64,000 nt of DNA, taken from an uncultured Oscillospiraceae bacterium (GTDB taxonomy: Bacteria; Bacillota; Clostridia; Oscillospirales; Oscillospiraceae). A program made the position numbers and the translations under genes. Of the stretch, positions 42,942 through 51,564 are shown one piece after another (position 1 is the first letter of the stretch; every line of letters begins with the position of its first letter). The stretch lies in assembly GCA_934597175.1 (NCBI GenBank), contig CAKTQR010000001.1, positions 1 through 64,000 on the forward strand, written 5' to 3'. The notes below the pieces were generated by a model that saw nothing but the letters and a program-made list of their open reading frames with translations, had not been told where the DNA came from and searched no databases.

Positions 42942-43684
42942 TATTTCACCTGTTTCCAGTAGTTAAGTGCGTTGAATCTTCGTTCGGTCTGGGTAAGCAG
43001 ATATGTCTCCGCAGCATCGGCAGCCTTCCCCGCTGCGTCCTCGGGTATTGAATACGCCATGAGCTTTCTCGGCTCGGCGTAGAGGATATACCGCAGCGCC
43101 TTGAGCGAATCGGGACAAAGGATGACGCTAGCCTCGTGGATGCTCTTGCGGCAGTCACGGCAGCAGATAATGCCGTTTTGCGGGCTGAAGCGTGGCTCTT
43201 TGGGCTCGGCCTCGCCGCAGACGATGCAAGCCGACAGGTCAGGCTCGTAGCCCGCTATGCGCATAAGGCGCATTTCAAATGCGGTTTTTATATGCTGCTG
43301 GTCGTACAAGCCGTTTGACAGGGCAAAAAGGCTGTTTAAAATAAGCTGGAGCATGCCCGGGTCGGGGCTTTCCTCATCGGCAAGTGCCTCGGCACATTCG
43401 GCAAAGTACGCCGCAAGTGCAAGCGCCGAGATATCGTTTCGAAGTCCCTTGAACTCCTCAATGGTCGAGCCCTCGTTAACCGACCATCTGCCCTTGTTTT
43501 CAAACATCGTAAGCTCGGAAAACGCAAAAAGCTGCGTTGCGGCAGCGACCTTGCTGCTTTTGCGCAGTGCGCCCCGAGCCTTGACGGTTATCTTGCCCAT
43601 GTCCTCGGTCAGGACGGTCAAGATGCGGTCGGCTTCCTTGTATTTTACCTCTCGGAGTATTAGCCCCTTTGTCGTTTTGAACAT
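42941..43684 (-). CDS. recO: DNA repair protein RecO, 247 aa
   Basis: An N-terminal OB fold (T-K-G-L-I-L-R-E-V-K-Y-K-E-A-D-R) and a helical C-terminal domain with a four-Cys zinc site, C-I-V-C-G-E then C-C-R-D-C. It helps load RecA with RecR and RecF. The ATG at 43684 is preferred. It follows the small yqzL gene by 11 bases, as in Bacillus. Confidence 0.93.
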   Translation of the reverse strand: MFKTTKGLILREVKYKEADRILTVLTEDMGKITVKARGALRKSSKVAAATQLFAFSELTMFENKGRWSVNEGSTIEEFKGLRNDISALALAAYFAECAEALADEESPDPGMLQLILNSLFALSNGLYDQQHIKTAFEMRLMRIAGYEPDLSACIVCGEAEPKEPRFSPQNGIICCRDCRKSIHEASVILCPDSLKALRYILYAEPRKLMAYSIPEDAAGKAADAAETYLLTQTERRFNALNYWKQVK

Positions 43685-43695
43685 ATGTACCCTGC

Positions 43696-43824
43696 TCATC
43701 CGAGGGGCTGGGGGTCATCCCCCGCCCCATCTTTATTGTTTGATTTTTCCGCCGCTCTATGCATAAGCCAACACAGCGGATCGCCGGTATCGGTAAAGAC
43801 CTGCCAAAATAAATTATCTGACAT
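43696..43824 (-). CDS. yqzL: YqzL family mini-protein, 42 aa
   Basis: A tiny gene between era and recO. It starts M-S-D-N-L-F-W-Q-V-F-T-D-T-G-D-P, matching the Firmicute YqzL pattern (F-W-x-V-F-x-x-T-G), and then L-C-W-L-M-H-R. The ATG at 43824 has GCGAGGTG in good position. Position, size and start all agree with the yqzL gene of Bacillus, whose function is unknown. The C-terminal third is Asp/Gly/Pro-rich and poorly conserved. Confidence 0.8.
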   Translation of the reverse strand: MSDNLFWQVFTDTGDPLCWLMHRAAEKSNNKDGAGDDPQPLG

Positions 43825-43881
43825 AATGACCACCTCGCTGTCATTATTATCTGACAGCGGGGTGATCATATTAGTGGTTAT

Positions 43882-44769
43882 TTATTCCGAGTAGCCGAAG
43901 TTGCGAAGCTGCGCCATGGAGTCACGCCAGTTTTCCTTGACCTTGACCCATGTTTGCAGGAAAACCTTTGTGCCCATGAACTCTTCGATATCCGTTCTTG
44001 CCATCTCGCCTATCTTGCGCAGCATTGCGCCGTTTTTGCCGATTATGATGCCTTTGTGGCTGGCTTTTTCGCAGAAAATGGTCACATCCATGTCGATTAT
44101 GCCGTTATCCCGCTCGGAAAACTTTGTGACCTCGATAGCTGTACCGTGCGGTATCTCCTTGTCAAGGCACAGAAGGAGCTTTTCACGCACGAGTTCTGCG
44201 CAGATCTGCTTTTCCGGCTGGTCGGATATCATGTCGTCCGGGAAAAGCTGCGGGCCTTCGACGGCGTACTTATCCAGCTGCTCCATGAGCTCGTCCAGTC
44301 CCTCATTGTTCTTTGCGGAAATGGGGATAATGGCATCAAAGCCGTGCGCCTGTGAGTACATGGCCATGACCTCAAGAAGCTCCGATTTCTCGACGGTGTC
44401 TATCTTGTTTATGACCAAAACCGCCGGAACATTCGTTTCCTTAAGGCGGGCAATGAGTTCTTCCTCCTGGCGGCCGATGTTGGCGATAGGCTCGACAAGC
44501 AGCATGACGGCATCAACATCGGCAACGGATTCCTTAACGACATTGACCATGTAGTCGCCGAGGCGAGTTCTGGGCTTGTGGAAGCCCGGGGTGTCCATGA
44601 GCACGAACTGCGTATTGCCACGGGTCACAACGGCGCTTATGCGGTTGCGGGTGGTCTGCGGCTTGTTTGAAACTATCGCTATCTTCTCGCCGACAAGGGC
44701 GTTAGTGAGCGTCGATTTGCCGACATTGGGCCTACCGCATATGGTTATCATCGCTGATTTGGTTATCAT
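43882..44769 (-). CDS. era: GTPase Era, 295 aa
   Basis: A small-ribosomal-subunit assembly GTPase. The G motifs are G-R-P-N-V-G-K-S-T-L near residue 11, D-T-P-G-F and N-K-I-D. A C-terminal KH domain (I-G-K-N-G-A-M-L-R-K-I-G) binds the 16S rRNA 3' end. It overlaps ybeY by 4 bases; dgkA and cdd, which separate these genes in Bacillus, are absent. Confidence 0.97.
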   Translation of the reverse strand: MITKSAMITICGRPNVGKSTLTNALVGEKIAIVSNKPQTTRNRISAVVTRGNTQFVLMDTPGFHKPRTRLGDYMVNVVKESVADVDAVMLLVEPIANIGRQEEELIARLKETNVPAVLVINKIDTVEKSELLEVMAMYSQAHGFDAIIPISAKNNEGLDELMEQLDKYAVEGPQLFPDDMISDQPEKQICAELVREKLLLCLDKEIPHGTAIEVTKFSERDNGIIDMDVTIFCEKASHKGIIIGKNGAMLRKIGEMARTDIEEFMGTKVFLQTWVKVKENWRDSMAQLRNFGYSE

Positions 44770-45248
44770 TTGTCATCCTCCATAATCTGCTTTTCTCTTT
44801 TGCGCATCTGCGCCTTCATTTTGCCCTCATCGACATGATCGTAGCCGAGCAGGTGCAAAACCGAGTGTACCGTAAGGTAGCACACCTCACGCTCAAAGCC
44901 GTGACCGAGCTCCTCGCCCTGTGCGGCACAGCGCTCGAGCGATATCATCATGTCGCCGAGCATGACAGCGCCCGTCTCGGGGTCTTTTTCGCATAGGTCA
45001 GCATCAAAATGCCCCGCTTCAAGCTCATTTAGAGGAAACGACAGCACATCGGTGGGCCTGTCCACACCACGAAACTCACGGTTAACGGCGTGTATGCCCT
45101 CGTCATCGGTCAGCATGACACTAATAATGCACGGCGTGTCTATGCCCTCGGCGGCGAGTGCCTTGTTTACTGATTTTTTTATCAGCCCCGCTGCATTTGC
45201 GTGGCCAAGGCCGGTCTTTTCACGGCTTATATAAATCTCATGTCCCAT
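44766..45248 (-). CDS. ybeY: Endoribonuclease YbeY, 160 aa
   Basis: A metal-dependent RNase needed for 16S rRNA 3' processing and ribosome quality control. The zinc motif H-S-V-L-H-L-L-G-Y-D-H is near the C-terminus, preceded by the R-P-T-D-V-L-S-F-P motif. It starts immediately after the phoH stop. Confidence 0.96.
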   Translation of the reverse strand: MGHEIYISREKTGLGHANAAGLIKKSVNKALAAEGIDTPCIISVMLTDDEGIHAVNREFRGVDRPTDVLSFPLNELEAGHFDADLCEKDPETGAVMLGDMMISLERCAAQGEELGHGFEREVCYLTVHSVLHLLGYDHVDEGKMKAQMRKREKQIMEDDK

Positions 45249-46256
45249 TTACGGTCTTTTTCTCCTATACGCTCCCGCAGGCTTTTTCTCGGCCTCGGGG
45301 GGATTTTTCTTATCGTACACCTCGTATGCCTCGATTATCTTCTGCACCAGCTGGTGACGGACAACATCCGCTCCGGTGAGCTTGCATATTGAGATATCGT
45401 CAATGCCTTCAAGCACCTTCATTGCGACCTTAAGGCCGCTTACCTTGTCGTCGGGCAGGTCTATCTGCGTAATATCGCCGGTTATGACCACCTTTGAGCC
45501 GAAGCCTATGCGGGTCAGGAACATCTTCATCTGCTCTCTTGAGGTGTTCTGCGCCTCGTCGAGGATGATAAAGCTGTCATCGAGAGTTCTGCCACGCATG
45601 TATGCAAGCGGTGCTACCTCGATATTGCCACGCTCGAGGTACTTCTGATATGTGTCCGCACCCAGCATATCAAACAGCGCATCGTAAAGCGGTCTGAGGT
45701 ACGGGTCTACCTTGCTTTGCAGGTCGCCGGGCAGGAAGCCGAGGCGCTCACCGGCTTCGACGGCGGGACGGGTCAGGATAATTCTGTTCACCTGCTCTGC
45801 CCTGAAGGCTGCAACAGCTGCTGCAACGGCAAGATAGGTCTTGCCCGTACCGGCAGGACCGATGCCAAGGGTGATGGTGTTATTGGCAATGGCATCGCAA
45901 TAGGTCTTTTGACCCAGTGTTTTTGCCTTAACGGGCTTGCCCTTTGCGGTTATGCACACAACATCGCTTGCAAGCTCGTCTATCTTCGACTCCTTGCCCT
46001 CGGAAACGAGCTTCAGGATATAACGCACATTCTGAGCATCGATGCTCTCGCCGCGCATGGCAAGCGTCAGAAGACCGTTTATCGCCTTTTCGGCAAGCAT
46101 GACATTCTCGGCCTCGCCGCAGATGTGTATCTTATTGTCACGGTCGATGACCTTGACGGAAAGCTCGCTTTCGATGATTCTGAGATTTTGGTCAAACGAG
46201 CCGAACACGCTTATGACATGCTCCATTCTTTCAACTTCTATCGTTCTTTCGATCAT
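45249..46256 (-). CDS. phoH: PhoH family P-loop ATPase, 335 aa
   Basis: The P-loop is G-P-A-G-T-G-K-T-Y-L-A near residue 137, followed by R-P-A-V-E-A-G-E-R-L-G-F-L-P-G-D and I-I-L-D-E-A-Q-N-T. An N-terminal ~110-residue domain precedes it, as in Bacillus PhoH. The ATG at 46256 has TAGGAG 7 bases upstream and lies inside the end of yqfD (26-base overlap). An ATG at 46226 just after that stop lacks a good ribosome site. Confidence 0.95.
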   Translation of the reverse strand: MIERTIEVERMEHVISVFGSFDQNLRIIESELSVKVIDRDNKIHICGEAENVMLAEKAINGLLTLAMRGESIDAQNVRYILKLVSEGKESKIDELASDVVCITAKGKPVKAKTLGQKTYCDAIANNTITLGIGPAGTGKTYLAVAAAVAAFRAEQVNRIILTRPAVEAGERLGFLPGDLQSKVDPYLRPLYDALFDMLGADTYQKYLERGNIEVAPLAYMRGRTLDDSFIILDEAQNTSREQMKMFLTRIGFGSKVVITGDITQIDLPDDKVSGLKVAMKVLEGIDDISICKLTGADVVRHQLVQKIIEAYEVYDKKNPPEAEKKPAGAYRRKRP

Positions 46257-47418
46257 ATTCTACTCCTATATTTTCAATGCACTCCGCCCTGAGCGTGACG
46301 GTGAGCAATTCATCGGTTTTGGATACGCTGAAGCTCGTTTGGCTGACACTGCCGTCGCCGATGCGGCGCTTGAGCTCCGATAAGAGATTTTGCTTTAACC
46401 GCTCAATGGCAGCGTTTTCGTCTATCCGCTGCTTTTGAAGCTTATACTCCGTGCTCTCCTGCTTTATTATCCCCACAGGCAGCGTAAAAGCCTCGCCCAA
46501 TGCTGCGTATCTTAATTTATTTATTTTAGCACAGCTTGCGTTGTTATTTCTACTGTCAGTCGTAAATTTTATGAGATTTTTGCCGAATACGAGCGATAAA
46601 CTCATCTTAGTGTGCCCTTTTTCGGTTTTTACGCTCTCGTACAGCGGCGTTTGGGCGTTTATCTCGTACCATGTGCGTGCCTGCACCGTGCCCATTGCAT
46701 GGACAAAGCGGTCGTCGGCGGTCTCGCTGTCCATCGTGCCGGAAATGAGAGTATCTCCCTTTGAGACGGTGTCGCCGACCGAAACGAGGGCCTTGCCTTC
46801 TAAGACGGAGAGCTTTGTTATATATCCCGATTTTGCTGCCTTGACATCGGCGTACTCGGATTCGTCCACGATATTGGGCTTTGCAATGCGCTCGTGGATG
46901 ACGACCTCGGCGCACGAGTTGTGGACATTCACGCTCAGCCACGCAATGTCCGGCAGCTTCATGAGCATATCGCTGCGCACCTCGTCCGAGGAAAGCGCAG
47001 GCCAAAATGTGCCGTTATCCACGCCGCACTCGGACAGTGCCCGCAGGATAACGCCGTCGCTTATCGAATCGTTGCCGGTAATGTCAATACGCCAGACGAA
47101 TAACGAGGACACGGCAAGCAGCACGATGCATAGTCCCACACCGATGCACAGGGCAAGCCGCCTTTTCATTGAAGCGGTTATGTTTTTGCCGCCCTTTGCG
47201 GCGATGAGCCGCAGCCCGATGCCGTTTTTGCCGTTTTGCGACTGCAAAAGCGGGTAATCGGCAGCGTGTATGGTTATCTGTACTGCAAAGTCCGCTTTCG
47301 GGCTCGTGTCCCAAAACTCAACGCCGTTTTGGGCGCAGAAGTTTAAAACCTGCTCGGGGTCTGCTCCCGATATTTCAAGTCTTGCCGTTCCACGGGCAAG
47401 ATCATATAGCTTTTCCAT
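46231..47418 (-). CDS. yqfD: Sporulation protein YqfD, 395 aa
   Basis: A soluble N-terminal ~85 residues, one membrane helix at about 88-108 (L-C-I-G-V-G-L-C-I-V-L-L-A), then a large extracytoplasmic domain with D-I-T-G-N-D and C-A-E-V-V-I-H-E-R. It has the YqfD layout and the conserved neighbours yqfC and phoH. In Bacillus the gene is sigma-E controlled and works in spore development. The end overlaps phoH by 26 bases. Confidence 0.9.
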   Translation of the reverse strand: MEKLYDLARGTARLEISGADPEQVLNFCAQNGVEFWDTSPKADFAVQITIHAADYPLLQSQNGKNGIGLRLIAAKGGKNITASMKRRLALCIGVGLCIVLLAVSSLFVWRIDITGNDSISDGVILRALSECGVDNGTFWPALSSDEVRSDMLMKLPDIAWLSVNVHNSCAEVVIHERIAKPNIVDESEYADVKAAKSGYITKLSVLEGKALVSVGDTVSKGDTLISGTMDSETADDRFVHAMGTVQARTWYEINAQTPLYESVKTEKGHTKMSLSLVFGKNLIKFTTDSRNNNASCAKINKLRYAALGEAFTLPVGIIKQESTEYKLQKQRIDENAAIERLKQNLLSELKRRIGDGSVSQTSFSVSKTDELLTVTLRAECIENIGVEYDRKNDRS

Positions 47419-47425
47419 CCGTCAC

Positions 47426-47698
47426 CTACTCAAACTCGATAGACAGTATTCTTCCCGTTATAAGCATATCCTGCTTATCCATTGCGCCGAGGGTAAGCTC
47501 GTCGCCTCGGATCACGGCTTTCATGCCGCCGCAGTCGACGGCAATGACCGTGTCCTCGTATGTGATTATCCCGCAGTGGTTTTCAATAAGCACCCTGCGT
47601 CTGCCGTTCACGGTAAGCTTCGCCGTTCCCGCAAGGGCATCTGACGGAAGCTCCAGTCTGTCTGCCAAAAGCTCCGCCTTATCCTTTAAACCATCCAT
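47426..47698 (-). CDS. yqfC: Sporulation protein YqfC, 90 aa
   Basis: A small YabP/YqfC-family protein with L-T-V-N-G-R-R-R-V-L-I-E-N-H and L-T-L-G-A-M-D-K-Q-D-M-L-I-T-G. In Bacillus it is sigma-E-dependent and cotranscribed with yqfD. A sigma-E-like promoter is seen at 47723-47751. GGGAGG lies about 10 bases before the ATG. Confidence 0.9.
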   Translation of the reverse strand: MDGLKDKAELLADRLELPSDALAGTAKLTVNGRRRVLIENHCGIITYEDTVIAVDCGGMKAVIRGDELTLGAMDKQDMLITGRILSIEFE

Positions 47699-47717
47699 AG
47701 GCGCACCACCTCCCGCT

Positions 47718-47747
47718 GTATAAACCTATGTTTTGCTTCATAGCTTA
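47718..47747 (+). promoter_or_regulatory. Sigma-E-like promoter of ylbJ
   Basis: GTATAAA, a 14-base gap and CATAGCTTA (fitting CATANNNTA) lie about 26 bases before the GTG at 47773. Bacillus ylbJ is sigma-E controlled. It is intertwined with the opposite promoter of yqfC. Confidence 0.6.
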
Positions 47748-47751
47748 ATAC
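47723..47751 (-). promoter_or_regulatory. Sigma-E-like promoter of yqfC-yqfD
   Basis: On the minus strand GTATTAA, a 14-base gap and CATAGGTT, about 25 bases before the yqfC ATG. The two hexamer sets overlap those of ylbJ in opposite direction. Confidence 0.6.
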
Positions 47752-47772
47752 ATGGACAAGGAGTTGACGGCT

Positions 47773-48732
47773 GTGAAAAAATTTGTATCCGTGGCCTGTG
47801 CGCTGATGCTTTTTGCGGCGCTTATCGCTTTTCCCGATACGGCGTCCGCTTCGGCGGTGCAGGGGCTTAAAATGTGCGCCGGTCTTATCATCCCATCGCT
47901 GTTTCCGTTTTTCGTGGCGACAAAGCTTATAAGCGAGCTCGGGCTTGCGCAGTGGTTGGGTAAAGCGTTTGCGCCTATAAGCCGCAGGCTTTTTAATGTC
48001 TCCGGCAGCGGCGGCACGGCGTTTATCATCGGCGTTACGGCAGGCTATCCGATGGGAGCAGCATACATTGCGTCGCTGCGGCAAAAGGGTGACATTTCAA
48101 GGGATGAGGCGGAGAGGCTTCTAATTTTCTGCAACAACTCCGGCCCGTCGTTTATTATAGGTGCAGCGGGCGTCGGGGTGTTCAAGTCGTCGGCAATAGG
48201 CTTATTTCTATACGCCGTACATATTCTTGCCGCCGTCCTGAGCGGGATCATGTTTGCGCCGAACGGCGATGAAAAAGCCGCCGAGCCGCAAGTAGTGCAG
48301 GCATCGGCGGGCTTTGCGGTAGCGATTACAAACGCCGTGAAAGCTTCGGTCAGCGCATGTTTGTCTATATGCGGCTTTATCGTGGCGTTCTCGGTCTTGA
48401 CGGGAATACTCGAAAAAACCGGCGTATTTGCGGCAGCTGCCAAGCTGCTGTCTGCCGTTTTCGGCATGGAGCTATTGTGGAGCAATGCACTGTTTTGCGG
48501 CATATTGGAGCTCGGCAACGGCATCGGCGCAATGAGCGGCCTGAGCGCAAGTCCCGTTGACCTCGCTCTTGCGGCGTTTATCCTTGGCTGGGGCGGCGTT
48601 TCCGTGCATTTTCAGACGCTTTCCGTCCTCAGCGGTACGGATATAAAAACCGCCCGATATATCATCGGACGGTTTATCATTGCTATTATCGGCAGCGCAC
48701 TTGCGCTGCTGGGAGCGGCTGTTTTGTTTTAA
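47773..48732 (+). CDS. ylbJ: Sporulation integral membrane protein YlbJ, 319 aa
   Basis: About eight membrane segments with the nucleoside-recognition (Gate) signature. Family motifs include L-I-I-P-S-L-F-P-F-F-V and G-Y-P-M-G-A-A and F-C-N-N-S-G-P-S-F-I-I-G-A-A-G. YlbJ is needed for normal spore cortex and coat in Bacillus. The GTG at 47773 is chosen because AAGGAG lies 9 bases upstream and the promoter lies close by; the ATG 21 bases earlier would sit too close to the promoter. Its stop overlaps the opposing chrA stop by 4 bases with no terminator between. Confidence 0.88.
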   Translation: MKKFVSVACALMLFAALIAFPDTASASAVQGLKMCAGLIIPSLFPFFVATKLISELGLAQWLGKAFAPISRRLFNVSGSGGTAFIIGVTAGYPMGAAYIASLRQKGDISRDEAERLLIFCNNSGPSFIIGAAGVGVFKSSAIGLFLYAVHILAAVLSGIMFAPNGDEKAAEPQVVQASAGFAVAITNAVKASVSACLSICGFIVAFSVLTGILEKTGVFAAAAKLLSAVFGMELLWSNALFCGILELGNGIGAMSGLSASPVDLALAAFILGWGGVSVHFQTLSVLSGTDIKTARYIIGRFIIAIIGSALALLGAAVLF

Positions 48733-49301
48733 AAGATAAGTATACCGACAACGGCGGAGGCGGCGATAAATATTATCGGGTGTAGCTTTTTTGTCGGCTT
48801 AAACCACCGTGTAAGCACCAACAGCACCGCAGCCAAGACTATCGCTTTGATGTTGAAAACATCGAGCAAATTGCCGCTTTGCTTATACAGGTCGACATTC
48901 AAAAGCGCTATCTGGACAACAAGCACACCCGCTGCGGCGATAAGGCCGGTCGAGGCCGGGCGCAGACCGTAGAACGCCGCTTCGACATACTTGTTTTTTC
49001 TGAAGCGGTCAAGCACTGCAACGATGAGTAGGACGATAATGATGCCCGGGGTGATAACGCCGAGAGTTGCGGCAACAGAGCCCGGGATGCCCGCCGTCAC
49101 ATAGCCGGTGTAGGTCGCCATGTTGATGCCGATAGGGCCGGGTGTGGATTCGGACACGGCAAGCATGTCGGCGATCATATCATAGGTAAACCAGCCCGTT
49201 CGGTCGGACATATCGTACAAAAAAGGGAGCGTTGCCATGCCGCCGCCGACGGAGAACATGCCTATCTTGAAAAATTCCCACCAAAGGCGAAGAATCGTCA
49301 T
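48729..49301 (-). CDS. chrA: Chromate transporter, half-length ChrA, 190 aa
   Basis: A single CHR domain with about five membrane segments: F-F-K-I-G-M-F-S-V-G-G-G-M-A-T-L-P-F-L at the start, then S-E-S-T-P-G-P-I-G-I-N-M-A-T-Y-T-G. Half-length ChrA proteins occur as adjacent pairs that probably assemble together. It overlaps the upstream partner gene by 4 bases. Confidence 0.9.
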   Translation of the reverse strand: MTILRLWWEFFKIGMFSVGGGMATLPFLYDMSDRTGWFTYDMIADMLAVSESTPGPIGINMATYTGYVTAGIPGSVAATLGVITPGIIIVLLIVAVLDRFRKNKYVEAAFYGLRPASTGLIAAAGVLVVQIALLNVDLYKQSGNLLDVFNIKAIVLAAVLLVLTRWFKPTKKLHPIIFIAASAVVGILIF

Positions 49302-49840
49302 TTACCCTTTACCCCCAGACAGCTTATCGCAATGCCGATGACTGCCGACACGACGACGAACAAAACGGGCGTAATGTCCGTAAACAGTGAGCCGAGGGCG
49401 ACGAGGATGAATATGACAAAGCACTTCCAGTCGACCACGGAGCTTTTCCAAAGCTTCATAACGGCGTTGAAAATCAAAACGCAGACGCAGACACGAATAC
49501 CTGCAAAGGCGCTTTTAACGACCGGCGCTTCGGCAAAGCCGCTCAGGACGGCGGCAATTATCGTGATGATGATAAGCGCCGGACATACCGTGCCGAGGGC
49601 GGCGACGATGCCGCCGACCGTGCCTCTGCGCTTTTGTCCGATGAAGATCATGGTGTTTACCATGATGACACCGGGCAGACACTGGCCGATGGCGTAGTAG
49701 TCCAGTACCTCCTCCTCGGTGACCCACTTGCGGGTCTCGACGACCTCACGCTGGAGTATCGGCAGCATGGCGTAGCCGCCGCCGAAGGTCATGAGGCCGA
49801 CTTTAAACGACGCTATGAAAATGTCAAGCAGCTCTTTCAT
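49298..49840 (-). CDS. chrA: Chromate transporter, half-length ChrA, 180 aa
   Basis: The partner of the downstream ChrA: K-V-G-L-M-T-F-G-G-G-Y-A-M-L-P near residue 13, then C-L-P-G-V-I-M-V-N-T. The mirrored topology of such pairs is a known feature of short CHR proteins. It overlaps the pgm stop by 4 bases. Chromate or another oxyanion is the likely substrate; this is not shown by the sequence. Confidence 0.9.
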   Translation of the reverse strand: MKELLDIFIASFKVGLMTFGGGYAMLPILQREVVETRKWVTEEEVLDYYAIGQCLPGVIMVNTMIFIGQKRRGTVGGIVAALGTVCPALIIITIIAAVLSGFAEAPVVKSAFAGIRVCVCVLIFNAVMKLWKSSVVDWKCFVIFILVALGSLFTDITPVLFVVVSAVIGIAISCLGVKGK

Positions 49841-51564
49841 CTTCTCAGGGTTTCGGCGTATTCTACATATTTGGCAACTTTTTCGTCACATTCTGCTTTA
49901 TTTTCGCCCTTTGCAAGGATATAGACCTTAACCTTGGGCTCTGTGCCGGAGGGGCGGACGATAAACGCCGTCTCGTCGGCAAGCTCGAAATACAGGACAT
50001 TCGAGCCCTTTATATCGGTCTGACCCATCACGCCGAGCTTGGGCACGATGAGATCGCCCGTGGAGTAATCACGGATGCAGAACACCTCAGTGCCGGAGAT
50101 GAACTTCGGCGGGTCATTGCGCAGGTCTGCCATGAGGTTTTTCATCTTCTCGATGCCGTCAAGACCGGGCATGACGAGATTGAGCGTGCGCTCCTCATAG
50201 TAGCCGTACTTTTCGTACAGGCTCTCCATCGCCTGCTTGAGATTCATGCCCTTGGCAAGGTAGTGCGCCGCCATCTCGGCGACCATCATCGATGCGGTCA
50301 CGGCGTCCTTATCACGGACATAGTCGCCCATCATGTAGCCGTAGCTTTCCTCATAAGCGAAAATGTACTTATAAGTGCCCGCCTTTTCCCACTCGGCGAC
50401 ACGCTCGGCCATGAACTTGAAGCCGGTGAAGGTATCCTCAAAGTGAACACCGTTTGTCTCGGCGACGACCTTTGCCATCTCGGTGGTGACTATGCTCTTG
50501 ACAGCGCCTGCGTTCTCGGGCAGAGTGCCTGCCTCACGGCGGGCATTGATGACATAGTCAAGCAGTAGAACGCCGAGTTGGTTGCCGGTGATGGAGGTGT
50601 AGCCCTCGCCGTCGCGCACCATGACGCCGATGCGGTCAGAGTCGGGGTCAGTGCCGATTATAAGGTCGCTTCCGACCTTCTTTGCAAGGTCAACTGCGAG
50701 GTAGAAGCCCTCGGGGTTTTCGGGATTGGGGCTTTCGACCGTCGGGAAGTTGCCGTCGAGCACCATCTGCTCGGGCACGGGGTAAAGCTGGGTCACGCCA
50801 AGGCGTTTGAGCGCTTCGGGGACGAGCTTATAGCCTGCGCCGTGGAACGGGGTGTAGACGATCTTGAGCTTATCGGCGACGCTTGCCACGACATCCTTGT
50901 TGATTGCCTGTCCAAGAACGCAGGCAAGGTATGCCTCGTCGGTCTCGGCACCTATCATCTCGATCCTGCCGTCGGCAACGGCTTCGTCAAAGTCGCAGGT
51001 GACAAAGTCACGGAAAATGTCTATCTTATTCATCTGCTCGGCTATTGCTGCGGCGTGCTGCGGCGGAAGCTGCGCACCGTCGGACCAATAGACCTTGTAG
51101 CCGTTATACTCTTTAGGGTTGTGGCTTGCGGTGATGTTAAGGCCGGCGGTCGTGCCGTAATGGCGCACGGCAAAGCTCAGCTCCGGCGTGGGACGCAGAG
51201 CGTCAAAAATGCGCACATGGATGCCGTTTGCCGCCATGATGCAGGCTGCCTCATGTGCAAAAAGCTCGCTGTTATTGCGGCAGTCAAAGCAGATGGCGAT
51301 GCCCTTTCTCATAGCCTCCTCGCCCTCGGCCTTGATGACATTTGCAAAAGCCTGAGTTGCGTGGCGGATGACATGGACATTCATCTGATGCAGACCGAGC
51401 TTCATCGTGCCTCTTAGTCCGGCAGTACCGAACTCAAGTGGGGCAAAAAAGCGGCTTTCGATTTCCTTCTCATCGTCTGCAATGGATTTGAGCTCCTCCC
51501 ACTCCTTCTCACTGAGATTGGGGCTGTCGAGCCAAAGCTCATATTCTTCCTTATAATTCCTCAT
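49837..51564 (-). CDS. Phosphoglucomutase/phosphomannomutase family enzyme, 575 aa
   Basis: An alpha-D-phosphohexomutase with the phosphoserine loop T-A-S-H-N-P near residue 145, the metal loop D-P-D-S-D-R, the sugar-binding E-E-S-Y-G-Y and the C-terminal phosphate loop R-P-S-G-T-E-P-K. The ~575-residue size and fused first segment match PgcA-type phosphoglucomutases of Firmicutes. It interconverts hexose 1- and 6-phosphates for wall or glycogen precursors. The start overlaps the next upstream gene by 14 bases. Confidence 0.93.
   Translation of the reverse strand: MRNYKEEYELWLDSPNLSEKEWEELKSIADDEKEIESRFFAPLEFGTAGLRGTMKLGLHQMNVHVIRHATQAFANVIKAEGEEAMRKGIAICFDCRNNSELFAHEAACIMAANGIHVRIFDALRPTPELSFAVRHYGTTAGLNITASHNPKEYNGYKVYWSDGAQLPPQHAAAIAEQMNKIDIFRDFVTCDFDEAVADGRIEMIGAETDEAYLACVLGQAINKDVVASVADKLKIVYTPFHGAGYKLVPEALKRLGVTQLYPVPEQMVLDGNFPTVESPNPENPEGFYLAVDLAKKVGSDLIIGTDPDSDRIGVMVRDGEGYTSITGNQLGVLLLDYVINARREAGTLPENAGAVKSIVTTEMAKVVAETNGVHFEDTFTGFKFMAERVAEWEKAGTYKYIFAYEESYGYMMGDYVRDKDAVTASMMVAEMAAHYLAKGMNLKQAMESLYEKYGYYEERTLNLVMPGLDGIEKMKNLMADLRNDPPKFISGTEVFCIRDYSTGDLIVPKLGVMGQTDIKGSNVLYFELADETAFIVRPSGTEPKVKVYILAKGENKAECDEKVAKYVEYAETLRR

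Noticed and set aside
43500..43844. A 115-codon frame on the minus strand over the recO start
   Set aside because: It is out of frame with recO and yqzL, both of which have family motifs and start signals.
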